A DNA stretch of 26,242 bases. Source: Phoronis australis (lineage: Eukaryota > Phoronida > Phoronidae). Location of the stretch: assembly GCA_002633005.1 (NCBI GenBank), contig NMRA01000354.1, forward strand, positions 363,634 to 389,875, read 5' to 3'. Every line of letters starts with the position of its first letter. Within the stretch, counting starts at the first letter, position 1. The notes under the pieces are model-generated. The model saw only the letters and a program-made list of their open reading frames with translations. It had not been told where the DNA came from and did no database searches. Below are positions 1 to 13,000 of this stretch, piece by piece. The position numbers and the translations under genes were made by a program.

Positions 1-1010
1 ACACCAGCAACGAGAATGTCTCACTGGAGTTCCACAAGCTCGGGAAATAAAGCACGACACCCTTTTCTGACGCACGCCTTCACGCTGGCGTTGAGTGCAT
101 CGCGCCTATTTACATATGAATATCTGTTAATCCCGTACTCTGCTGTTGGTTGAGGTGTTCACACNCCCCCCCCCCCCCCCTGGCTGCTTTCCACAACTCT
201 ATGCCATGCTTCGGAAGCAAGTAATGGTGCCTTTTGTCAAAACAATGTTTGGCAAAATGACAGGAGTGTAATTAAGGCCAGATTGTCTTGTTAATTTTCA
301 AGACATTTTTTGACACTGCCCAGTTTTACTGGTGAGCAAAAAGCAGGGGAGGGGTAAGTTCGTGATTAGAAAAACCTGTAAGGGATATAAGCTCAAGTTC
401 GTACCCTTCTGAATTGCATTATGTTTCCACAGTCTGTAAGCGTATCTCAACCAATGCAACTTGCATCAATTCCCATCAAAAGTAAATTAAATTAAACCTG
501 ACATCATAATTCATACATATATTTCCAGCAATGACTGATTGGAACTGAATATAGCTTATACAAGTTAAATATACAATAATTATCTGTTCAATAAAAAATG
601 ATGCTGTGCTGTCAGTAGCTTGCGATGTCATATGTATAAAGGATTGTGGGAAACCAATCAGATAATCTGAGATGACTCCATGAACTTATCCCAACAGAGC
701 TACAATGGAGAATTCATGTTGTCTACTGGATGTTAGAGCGACTGAAGAAATCCCAAGAGGAAAACAGACCAACTAAATAATTGATACACTGTGATGATAT
801 GAGTTTACTTGTTGGTGCTTTTTGCCAATTTATCATGCAGAGGGTTTGCTAACATCACATTTCGGATTGACTGATATCCAACACATCTACAGTCTGCAAT
901 GAACTCGCATGTTCTCGCCCTTCATAAAAATCTCCATTTTCCGTGACAGTCACATCACCTTCCGAATGCACGGCATTTCAAAATGTCCTGGACATGGCAT
1001 CGACGAGATT
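1..1010. other. 3' flank and probable 3' UTR of EXOC5
   Basis: No coding region is recognisable here on either strand. The part next to 1011 should be the EXOC5 3' UTR, because the EXOC5 stop codon is at 1011-1013 read on the minus strand. I found no canonical AATAAA on the minus strand; an AATATA-type variant (plus-strand TATATT near 517-522) is a weak candidate only. A run of 15 C preceded by one ambiguous base lies at 165-180 and is a likely sequencing difficulty. The rest is AT-rich sequence without visible structure. Confidence 0.5.
165..180. repeat. Poly-C run with one ambiguous base
   Basis: One N followed by 15 C. The homopolymer length is probably uncertain in the assembly. No function is implied. 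Confidence 0.9.
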
Positions 1011-1097
1011 TCACTTGAACTGGTTAGCAAGCTTCATTGACTTGTAGTCGGCTCTGAGTTGTACGAATGAGTGTAGAACAGACTTCTCAAGACAAGA
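1011..1097 (-). CDS. EXOC5: EXOC5 coding exon 17 with stop (residues 688-715)
   Basis: Reads SCLEKSVLHSFVQLRADYKS then MKLANQFK and TGA, matching the vertebrate C terminus NILHSFVQLRADYRSARLARHFS in position and length. The acceptor is GTATTTCAG. The stop is at 1011-1013. Confidence 0.97.
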   Translation of the reverse strand, partial: SCLEKSVLHSFVQLRADYKSMKLANQFK

Positions 1098-4000
1098 CTG
1101 AAATACAAAAGTGTAGCAAGAGACATAACAAAAACCATTGCCACTCGTCAATGGTGCAATACACCATGAATTAATCCCCTCTTTAGTATGACGTCTTTTT
1201 GATGTTTTGGACCCAGTCAAATAAAATTAAAAAGCCAAAATTAAAAACTTCATAATAATTAGGCCAGATTTACGGCACTAAGCACTTTGAAAATTACTAC
1301 CACGTCAATTTTAATTCTTCCCAACTCTCCAGGTGCATACAATGGGTGCAACCATTGTTGGAGCACACCCACAAACCATTTAAAAATTACAAGAGCTAAA
1401 TTGCTCCCATGGTTACCTGAATCAGAAAATAATCCAAAACCTGTATATTTTTTGAAAATGTGACGTGACAGCATTTTTATTCCTATTTGTCCAAATCGCG
1501 TTATATTTGAGGCAGATAGCCCTGTGATAATCAACCGCCCATCTCTTCATGATGTCTGAGTTTTCTGCTACAAATGGTACATCATCTTGGCCATAGTGTT
1601 CTGACCATTACAGGGACGTAGCAAAGCTTTGTATGACCCAGCCTCCCATTACTAAAGTGGACTGACACTAATTTGATGGTTAACACATAGGGATAATGCC
1701 AAGAAATCTTGACCACTGATGGCAGCTGATTAGATCTTACTTTCATTAGCAACTATGTACCCAAGATTGGCAGTGCACCCACGAAATACGTCCTCACGAT
1801 TTTCGTTGAATAAACAAGAATTTGAAGGCCTTACCTAGTACACTGTACTCACAAACAGCCTGCACTGCGCACTTGTAGTCTGTTAACTAAACCCCATGAG
1901 CCCAAAAACTTGCATTTTTGAACTCGGATAATTACAAGTTGAAGAAGCAAAGGAAGCGGATGACTGAAAAGTTTACGTTTTTGAAAAATCTCAAATTTGA
2001 AGCAGAAGTGTACATTAAACAGAGCTGCCAATTCCTTATTTTAATTAAACTGCTATTTGTCAGGAAATCACAAAGAATTCTAGAGACGTGCTCTCGGAAA
2101 CGTTGAGTTGTGGGGTGTCGATCATGAGTACACACATTCGTGAACCAAGTCAGTTGTCTTTAGCCTCTTAATAGATTTTTTCTTAGGTGACACCATTTGA
2201 AAGCCAGAGCAAAGTTGATTTTTAGGCCATGCAAGCTTTTGCAGAAATCTATATGACATTACCAAAATAGGATTCAAAAGGTGTCAATAGATGGCATGCG
2301 AAATCTTTTGTCAAATAAATACTGATCGAACACAAAAACATGTCATTGCTTGCTTTAACTCAGAACACACTATGGAAGTATGTATCAAAACCGGATATCA
2401 CGGCAATTCACGTAATATTTGAAGGCAATATTTCTTGCGTTATCCACCATTTAGAACACAGGATGATTAAGATGAACAATATTACTTGTGTGCAAAGTAC
2501 AAGATGTCCTGATAACTTTTCAAGATTATAAAATGTGAAGAATGATGTCATTCAACATTTAGTAGAGTAACCCTGAATTTTCAAAAAATAAAACTAAAAA
2601 TTCGTTAAGTAGAAAACGTGATTCTGTGTTAAAACACCATTATTTGAAAATGAAGCTTTGATAAAACAGCATTATTTTAATATTTGTTTGGGAAAGTTTT
2701 CAACTGAAATGATGCAGCGAGTAACACAAAACAAATTAATTCATGCACAACAATGCAAAGATTACACAGAGGGTACATTTCTCAGATGAAATTGCTTTCT
2801 GAAACTTCAAGGAGAGATACACAAGCTTGCTTACCAGTTGGTCACCATTGCAGACTTGTTTGACGTTTCCTGGGCCTACAATAAGCAGCTGACACAGGGC
2901 TACCAGTGTGTCAAAAAGCTGGTCAACAATGCTGATCTTGAAATCCTTGGCCAGCTTCCTGTACTCACTGACATCTGCTAGGACAAGAGTGGCCCCTGGT
3001 GGTAGACAGAGAAATAAAACATCAGAACTTTCACACAACACAAGTAACCACAGTAGAGGTAAGAAGTGGGACTCACAATCAGATATTTCATCTCAGACCA
3101 GACAGTTCCATGGAAAGAACATTTTATATTTTAGTGTTGAATACACACATCCGAAGTTGGAGACGCAAAGAAAGCAAAGCTGCCACTAGGGGGTGTCATA
3201 GTAGTTGAAGCTGCCTAAAAATTATCAGGCACCATGCTTTTCTCACACATAATCCTTAGAGTGGTTTGGCCAATAGAGATAGACTTTAAAACAGACTAAA
3301 AATAATAAAAATGGCCACTAGGTGGTGTACACTACATTGAATCCATCTATTTAGTAGGAAGCTGTTAGCACATTTCATAAAAATCTGTCAAAAAACTCCA
3401 AAGGTAATGGATAAAGATTGTCACTAGGGGGCACAACCATAGTGAGATCCAGTTGAAAGTCGTTGTCATACGTTGTCACCATCATAAAAATATACTTGTC
3501 AAATGTAACAAAAATCCTACAGAGGATTTAGGAGACACAGCCATGGATGCATGTTGCCCTAATAGATACCTATTTGCTAAATTTCAAAGGGATAGATAAA
3601 CAAATAAAATTCACGCCACCAACGGTGGCCAGACAGGTATGATGTCATAGTGTGCCTACACATAAACAACTAGGCACATAAAAAGTAAGCCTGTTTCACT
3701 TCGCACGACCAACCATAAAATATAAATTTTGTTTGCAATCTGACAAAAGAATGTTCCTTTAATATCAAAAACAAAATATTTTCAAAACAAAAATGAGACG
3801 TAGAAAAATAAAAGATTTTGTCTACCAGCCTAGCCATATCGGATATTACGGATGGCCACGAAACAAAAAATCAGAAAAGATGGCCTTTCTTGCCAGTGAC
3901 TTACCGAACAGCATTATACTTAACTAACAAAGAAATGATAACAAACGTTTTGATAATAGCAACTATTGCCTCACCACATGTCTGTAAGAATGCAGTCTGA

Positions 4001-7000
4001 TGCTGATGGAACTTAAAAACACTGCCATATTATCAGTTGTCTGTTTTCCTCTTAAATGCTGGTTCACATGCAACAGTGTATGAAACATAGTTACTTTTAC
4101 CAAGTACACGGCTAGAAAATGCAGGAATATCTAGGGAATTTCCACGGTAAAAAGAAAAGTAAACAAATGAGTTTACCTTGTAATGCTGTTGAGCTTCCAA
4201 ATTCCAGCAGCAAGATGCCAGTAGTGTCTGCATTTCGCAAAAATGTATTACAAAACTTCACCGGCAACAGTTATCTCTAAGACCCTAACAATGTTTCACT
4301 CACCTGTAAGATTATACTGGAACTGAAGAAGATGTTCGTAGACGACGCGATGAAACTGGACGCCAAACTCGGCCAGGACCACATCAACATTCTTACCATC
4401 AAGGGTTTCACGCACAACCTTACACTGGTTACGAACGTACTTGCACAACTTGACACAGGCCTGTGAACATGAAAGGTTACTACAGTAAAGCTTGTATAAA
4501 AAACTGGCATAAGTCAGATGTCCTTAAAACGGATCTCCACTTGGCTCGTTTAACAGTATGGTTGACCTTATTTATGCACTTGGCGCTTCCGAAAAATCAT
4601 ATTTTGCCTATTAGCCACATTCTGAAATAGCTCAGTGACCAGGGCTTAGAATGATCAATGACAAAAAAGAGGAAAATTTTCCAGGTTATTTATCATTCAA
4701 TCTAATGCCATTAAAGTTTACTGCTGCACAACGACTTGCAATGTTGACATGAATACAATGACAAACTGTGTGTGACACAAAAGATCATTCTTGTTAGTCT
4801 TCGTTTTTAAATGAAAATTTGACATTTTTCCTTGTCAAAGAATTCATATTTGTGAGCTTAATTTTGAACTAGGTGCTGTAAAATATCTATAATATGGACA
4901 TGATTAATTGACAAAATTGACATATTATCAGTTAAATTCTGGCAGTTTGGGGTGCGAATTGCCGACTAGCATACGCATGCACCCAGGGGGCTTGGGGAAG
5001 AATGCACAACGCATAGGTCTTGAACAAACCCCGTTTAACTTTTTTTAGTAATAAGGTCTGCAAACCAAAAAAAATTGAGGCCCTGCATCCCTATATTTTA
5101 GGCTGGGCACGTGCGTGAAGCAAAATTCTGGTTATTCCTGTGCCCTGACGACCCCCTAACTCAAAATCCTGGATCTACCATTGGTTTTAACTTTTCAAGG
5201 ACTTCTTATTTTGTTGCGAAAGCCCACAGTTTTTCAAGATATTTCTTGAAGGTTGCTATTGTCCAGAGCTTGAACATGTCAAGGAATTAATTTCATGCTA
5301 TACGTCTTTCGCTAAAATTTGTAAAATAAAATTTCATCTGCCCGACATATTACACCTAAATTAGTAAGGTTTTACTATAGGTTTATAAATGAACATGGCT
5401 ACACTTCAAAACAAAGCCAATGGTGTTCATATGCACTTTACTGCGTCATTTGTAATCAATAACTGTAAAAATCTTAGAAAATCTGAGTTTATAGCATGTT
5501 TAAAACTCAAACAGACAGACAGACAAATGACAGAAAGGTCGATATACCTGCGAGTATAAATCAAGACCAGAAGGCTGGTTACCCTCTGGCTTGAAATCCG
5601 TCTTTTTCTGTTCCGTGGTCAGAATGTGACGCACGTAGCCTGTCATGGCCAGCAGAGTTCTGTCGAGTCCGACGCTGATCTTAGCTTCCATCTGCTCCAT
5701 TAAATCACGCTTTTTATTCAGCGCATCCGTGTGTTGCGGAGTTGTGCTGCAAGCATTACGAAGCGACACGATAAAAGAGCCAAACAACCATTTTCAATTA
5801 TTCTTAATGTCAAAATCGCTATCATAATTCCTTACAAACTTAACGTTATCACGTGTTTCAGAAAATTTGACTAAATTGTCATTTAGGACTGAGCCAGGAA
5901 AATAAGGTATTAAGATAAGATAACATGTGAATCTTTATTTAGAGAGGGTAAAAACGTCAGCTTGTCTACCACAAGGTCCTCTAAAAACAATAAACAACAA
6001 CAACTTAAAGAATATTAATAACTACAAATAATCAAAAATAAATAAAAAACAGGAACATGGTAAGCTTAGCCCATTAAGTGTCCATTTCATGAGTTGTTTG
6101 TAGCCTTAGATCTAAGAAGAAAGTTTATGCAGAGTTGCATCCATGCACAAAATTCCCGAAAACAGTGTATTTTGTATGTTAAACACAAGCCAGTCATAAG
6201 TTAATGAAAACCGAAAACTAACCAATTTTCACCACAGATGGACATGCCTAACTCTGAGATCACCGGTTTCAAATGCTAATGCAAAAAACTCTAAATACCA
6301 AATTTTTATAACATTATAGTAAAATATTAACTTGAAGAATGATTGGAGAGCAAAACTGGAAACTGAAAACAAGAAAATAGCGCAGTAAGAACTATACCTG
6401 ACAAGAGGAATAAGGCTGTCGGTGAACTGTCGCTCAAATAAATGAAATATAGCGTTGCACTCCGTTACCACACTGAAGAAGTAGATCTCCGGCTCCGACT
6501 TAGGGTCAGGCAACGGTACGGCTGCAAGAGATGTAGAGTACATTTAGTCTACCTTCCTCGCCTGAAAATTTTGATCATCTGGGTATAAATGAAGATGTGT
6601 GACTCGCTCATTTTGAAATGTTTATTTTGGTCTATGTATAGTTGGCAACATTTGAAAATAAAAAAGCAACACATCTGCATCTAGATCCTACCACAAGGGG
6701 AAAATGTGCACTGCAACAACCAAACCACATTTTTCATAGCCATAACTGTGAAATGGAACGGCAAAATAAGGATAACTTATGTAAAAAAGCCCAAAAATAC
6801 ACGATTATACATTCATTTTGCTACATTTGTCAAATAGTGGGACATCTTTTGGTTTGGTGGTATCAGATAGTGCAGATAAGTATTACAGCACAAAAAATAC
6901 GAATGAACGCCATAACAATAGGTGGCATTAAACTGGGGGCCTCGAAATTCACTAACTAGTGACAACAGCCCAACATGTGCAAATGCTTGCATGTCAGTAG

Positions 7001-10000
7001 TCTCATCACACCTTTAGTTCATGAATGGCCCATACAGTAGTGTGAACTTCTTGCAAGTTGGGTAAGATCATGCATAACAATGCATGGCAAGTGTTATGCA
7101 ATTAAGCTCCCTAAATTACAAGCTTAAACTAGTAAAATGGCCACCATTGAAGTGATTGGTCGGCGAGGCTAGAATGTTGAACTATGGCAATTAACTCAAT
7201 ATTTCCATTCCATCAGCCAAGGCTTTTTCGACGAAAATGTCTAGCATTATGGAATGCGCCCCAGCACCCATTCTTCATTAGAACAGCCAAATAATGTCCA
7301 GATTTTAGCTAAAATATTCTCACAACACATGGACCAGCGGAAACATACCTTGTAAGCCCACGTCTAAAGAATAGTCCACAAACTCCTGACAAAGATATTG
7401 CACCAGCACCTCAAAGATCTGCATGGCATTCTTCGGCATGTCCGACTGCTCAGATAACTGTAAAATAGTACTGATATTTGAACACTGGAGAAAGCTGAAC
7501 AGACTTTTCTTTATTCGACAGACGATTAAGAAGTAAAGCCAGGTCAACAGCAACTTGTTGCAACTATTGTATAAAATCATAGTAACATAGTTATTTGTTG
7601 TTACTGGAGTATGAATTCATTTTTGTACAGTAACTTGTTGACACTGTTGTATAACTTTGTAGCAATACAATAATTGGTTGCAACTGTTATATAAATTCAT
7701 AGTAGTACAAAAACTAGTTGCAATTGTTGCATTAATTCATAGTAACATAATAACTTGTTGTAACTGTTGTATGAATTCATAGTAATATAGTAATTTCTTG
7801 CAACAGTTGTATAAATTCATGGAAGTACAGTAAATTGTTGCAACTGTTGTATAAGTTCACCTTATTATAGTAAGTTGTTGCAACAACAAAAAGGCTGCAA
7901 CTGCGTCTCTTAAATAATGTGGAGCAGGCTTAAGGTTGTTATGAATTCTACTTTGAGGTTCAAGCTAAGCAACACAGTACATTCTTCTTCATTTTTTGAA
8001 GGATGCAATGCGTGATGTACAAATAACAGCAGGTAAACACTTTGGCCAAGACTTCAGAAGACCAATGGAGAGTCCATTCTAGCCAAAGAGCTGTTGAAAA
8101 ACAAACTCAAACAACAACCAGATAATTGCCATACTGATATTGACATTTGTCAGTCTGTTACTTTGGACACAAACTAAATCAAATTGATTTTTATTACCGT
8201 TAAATAGTTAACCTTATACATATTCTTTCATATCAAACAAAACAAAATCTTTCAGGTAAGTCAAAAAAAACGAACAATCCCGATTCACTTAAAAAGCTTC
8301 ATCTATACCATCAACTGGAAGGTACTGCAGCCCCATCTCAATATTCTACAGCAATGTGTATGTCGACATTTCATTGACTTAAATCACATTTTCAATTGAA
8401 AAAATGTTTCTTAAGTCTACAAATGTGCAATTAGCCAGATATGAAAGGCTTACATTGAGACATCGTCTGAATGCCATCTTGGACTCCTGCAGCAGATTAA
8501 TAGCGACCTCTTGTGACAGAAATGTTTCCCCGCCATAATTCTCAATAGTTGGCCCGAGGTTGATGTTGGCTTTCATACCAATCACAGTCTGGATGTCTCG
8601 TCTCAAGTCATGGATTCTACACATTAGAAAGTCAAGTGAAGCGAATACAGCGCCATCTATAGTAACATTTTATGATAATTGTCAACTGTGTAGCATTTAG
8701 GAATTTAGATAGCACCAAAGAAAGCCCCATCTTTAATTTGGAAGGAGCAAACAATGAAGGCACAAAAAATATCACAATTAGTGTAACATTGTAAGAGGGA
8801 AAAATGATTTTCAGGAGATCAGCAATGAGGTGAAATTGAAGTCACAACACTTCCCTAGTGGAGCCAAACCTCACTCAATAAATAGCAGAGTGTTTTAAGC
8901 GCATCTAAGAGTTAAAGTCATAGGCATTAATTTCAGTGCATGGCTGGCAGCCAATTATAAAAAATAGTAATAAAATCACAAAAACACAACTGTTGTTGTT
9001 CTATAGTTCTGGTCAAAGCTAATAACTTCAAGAACTCGACCCACTCCAACAATAACCTCCAAAATGAATTTTTGTGCCCTAAAACCGAGTGTCCCTTTAA
9101 ACTTGAATTCCGACTCCAAGAATATTTCCAATATTTTTGTTCAGTTCAAGCGTGGTAAACATCATTTATCAAAAGCATTAATTTATGCTTGTGAAACATT
9201 GCTAACATTGCTGTCTTTTGTAGGTACTAAAACATGATTATATTAAGCACCAGTTCTTGCCTAAGTGCCAGTGACATACTTTGTAATGCCAAAACGGTAA
9301 GACATCTATAATGACCACACTGATTGTTCTAAAGCAGTGTGGAAACACACACAGCCACCTTCAATGAGCACATTACTAAGTGTTAATGTTTTACAAACTG
9401 TTGCAGAGATGTTAGTTGATTGTGATCCTAATAATGAATGGCTGAGACAAAATTTTAACTGTAGAGTTTTTGATCACATTTTGCGGGTAGTGCGTACTTT
9501 GCAATAGTAAAACAAGATTTCCTAATTTAAAAAGCATCAACCTTAGGAAATTTAGATTTGCTAAAATACAATCCTCTGTTTCTGAAAATCAAGGTCTCAA
9601 GTAAGAAAGAGGTCTAAATTAAGTATTTTGATGTGAGGAGAGTTTCTAGTAACTTTAGAGATACAGGACGATGTACATACATTATACAACAAAACTATTC
9701 AGACAAAATGACATGGGATTCCCCGTCACAACGATTGGGTGGAAGCTAAATTCAGAGTCACACTGACAACGAAGGAGAACAAATCGTCAAGTTGCTATGT
9801 TGTCTAAGCCACTCTTTAGTTAGAATTTTAATGCCATAATAGTCATTACCAGCAAATTTTCCTGTCAACAGAATTAGCTGTCACAATGGGTAAATGGTAT
9901 TTTGTAAAGACTACGTCTGTAATGTACCGCAACAGATCAAAGTGGCAAAACTAATCAGGTCTGTGTTTAATCTGCCCTCACCCTCCCATTTGTTTCTTCT

Positions 10001-13000
10001 GGTGACCAGCTGACTCATAGTAACTTTTCAGTGTTGATGACATCTTGTCTTTCAGATATCTAGTCTCCAACCTACAACGACAATTCACAAACCTTAGTTA
10101 ACAATTATAATAAATAGCCTGCAAAAAACATACAGCGCTCTACAACCAATGGCACTAACAATAACCACTACAAAAAACAAATACAACATTCGCAAAAGAT
10201 TCAGTTACAAAAATACAATAACCAAAAATAAACTAACAAAACACTTATTGTTTTGCAGTGTCATTTTGCTGAATAAAAAATTCCAAGTTAAATTTGTTCA
10301 AGGGACAAATAAATTATTCTGCCCACAAATCCCATCACCCCAAAAGTATTTGTACTTGGAGCTCAGGCAAGTCTTACCCAATGTACTCAGATATGTGTTG
10401 GCTGAACAACTTCTTTGTTATCTTTGCCATGAAGTTAGAGTCCAACCCTAGCTTGAGCAGAGTCTGCAATTCACTAGCCAGCTTGGTAGTTCTAAAACAA
10501 ATCAATTTTATGATCAGCAACTATTTGCCTATAATGATGATACCTCCATCTTCCCTCTTTTTTACATAATCCGATGACAAGATAAATAACCTGCGAGTCT
10601 CCGACAGGTTATGACGACAACGCACGTCATCCATTTTGACGAAACAAATGATCATGGAGCAACATAAGTCTACTGCATTTGTACTGCAAATTTAAAATTG
10701 CAACCAGAAGGCATGACTTATAACAAGACTCATTAAAAATCCATCACACATAGTGCTCTCCTGATGTCCATAAGACCTGATATGCCCAAGACATTGATGG
10801 GTATTTATTTTATTACATGACCAATGACGCCTCTTTTCTACGATTTTTTTTATCCCTTATCAGACTAGCTTGCTCTTACCTGCTTTAATGTCTGGTCAGC
10901 TGTATCATTTCTACATCAGTCATCCAGGTGGCATGAATGAAACTTGTCATTTTACACTACCTTGGTTAATATCAGGCTATATCAGAGGTTGTAACGTGTT
11001 ACAGCCAATCAGAGGACAAAAGCATCCGTGGTCATGTAATAGTACTACATAACATAACCTTCAACTTGCAAAACACAAACCATGAGCATAAGAAAATGCC
11101 ACAAGAAGCACTCAAGGTACATTGGAGAGCGGTGTTTAATACCACGTTCATGTTACTTAGTACACAAAAGGCTGTAAAGGTACACTAGAGTGTAGTGTTT
11201 AACAACAGGTTCACTTTACTTTGTATACAAATCGTCTAGCACCATTAAGTAGTCCTCCCAGTCATGCTTGCAGCTCTGCAGTTTCCTTTTGATGAAGTCC
11301 TGAAACAAACGCAACAGGGTACTATGCACCAGTGCCAGTCACAATTCTTAGATTTGCAATTATAACACCTACCTACACAGCACATCAAGAATTTATGAGA
11401 TGCTTTTAAAATACCACGTGTGTAAAATCAACATTTATAGAGAATCCCAACCAATACCACATCCAGGGCCAAGAGTGCTACATTTTAAAATAGTATAAAG
11501 TTTCAAAATCTCCCATAACTACCTAGTTAGTTGATATATAGAGTACAAAAACGGCTCTCGCACTCTTGAATCCTCAGGTTTGGTGCGTCTTAAGAATACA
11601 CAGAAAATGCAAACAAACTTCAGAGAAAAATGATTTCTTGGTACCACAACAAATTCCCAGAATTGAAGCTACCCTTCTTCCATAAACGAACAACATAAGT
11701 GACAGCCCCAACTAAATTTACCACAAATAAAGAAAAAGCCCAAAACTGGCAGTTGCCAGAGTGCACACCAAGAGGCCATGGTTTGTAGGAGGCGTTGATA
11801 AACAAGTTCATGCATGTCATCAAAGTATCATCACATACCGTATTCGCCGTAATAACCGCCCATGCCCCTATAAGCGCCCCCCCCCCACGCGTTTTCAGAC
11901 TTTGCTGAAATAAGCGCCCAGTCCATGAACGTGTACATGCGAACAATGACGTACCTACAGTCCTAAAACTTGNNNNNNNNNNNNNNNNNNNNNNNNNNNN
12001 NNNNNNNNNNNNNNNNNNNNNNNNNNNNNNNNNNNNNNNNNNNNNNNNNNNNNNNNNNNNNNNNNNNNNNNNNNNNNNNNNNNNNNNNNNNNNNNNNNNN
12101 NNNNNNNNNNNNNNNNNNNNNNNNNNNNNNNNNNNNNNNNNNNNNNNNNNNNNNNNNNNNNNNNNNACGATGTTGCACAGATTTATACTTAAACCTGCCG
12201 TTAATCCAGACTCCACGGGAACTTAAAAACCTTAGAGACGCTACTTATAAAATTTAATGAGGATTTCAGGTACTTTATCGAAACCATTTTTATTCAAGCA
12301 TTGAAGTCGCCATATCGAAGACGGCGATTTCGAAGCAGTCAGTTGGTGAGTTTTCGCCCTGGGATTTCAGCACAATTTTCTATAAAATGATCGTAATTTA
12401 GCAGCAAAGTTTGATAGCAATGCACCAAAGTTTTGTTGAAAGTCTTTCATAGATTACATGCGTCACAGAGCGTAAATTTGATGAATCTTAGCTTCCGATT
12501 TCACCCGTTTCGGAGACCGGGTTTCAACCGCCTTGGGTTATAATAAGCGCCCCCCCTGAACCGAACTTTTCTAAGCGCCCTGGGCCGTTATTACGGCGAA
12601 TACGGTAGGTCAAAGAAAAGGATAGAATGAGACGGGAGATTTTTTTTCCAATTACAGATTTAGATTAAGGAACAAAGACAAAGGACTTTACCTGCAGCTT
12701 CCCATGGAAGACGTTGAGCACAAATTTGGCTGTAATACTCTCAGGTGAGAGAAACACCTGTTGAATAATGTCACTGGTGGTGGTACATACAGGTACGATG
12801 TCACGATGGAGGTCACCAGTCAGAATGATTCCCATCTGACTTTGTTCAATGAATGCTTCAATGCAGTGGTTGTAACCCTTAGAAAGAGATAACAGCCAAA
12901 CGTTATGTTGAATAACAGTTAGGGTGGAGAAACTCCTCAGCCAACTCACCCAACATACTGGCAGGAGTTTCAAGTCTAATTGCCACACCTTTGAAGCATT

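Noticed and set aside
5511-5525. CAGACAGACAGACA microsatellite near EXOC5 exon 14
   Set aside because: Only about three to four units; too short to be notable.
6642-6959. 105-codon plus-strand frame
   Set aside because: It lies in EXOC5 intron 12, opposite the gene. No domain pattern, splice logic or family resemblance was seen; probably a chance frame.
11620-12216. 198-codon frame spanning the assembly gap
   Set aside because: Most of it is translated N. The rest is EXOC5 intron 7 and transposon sequence.
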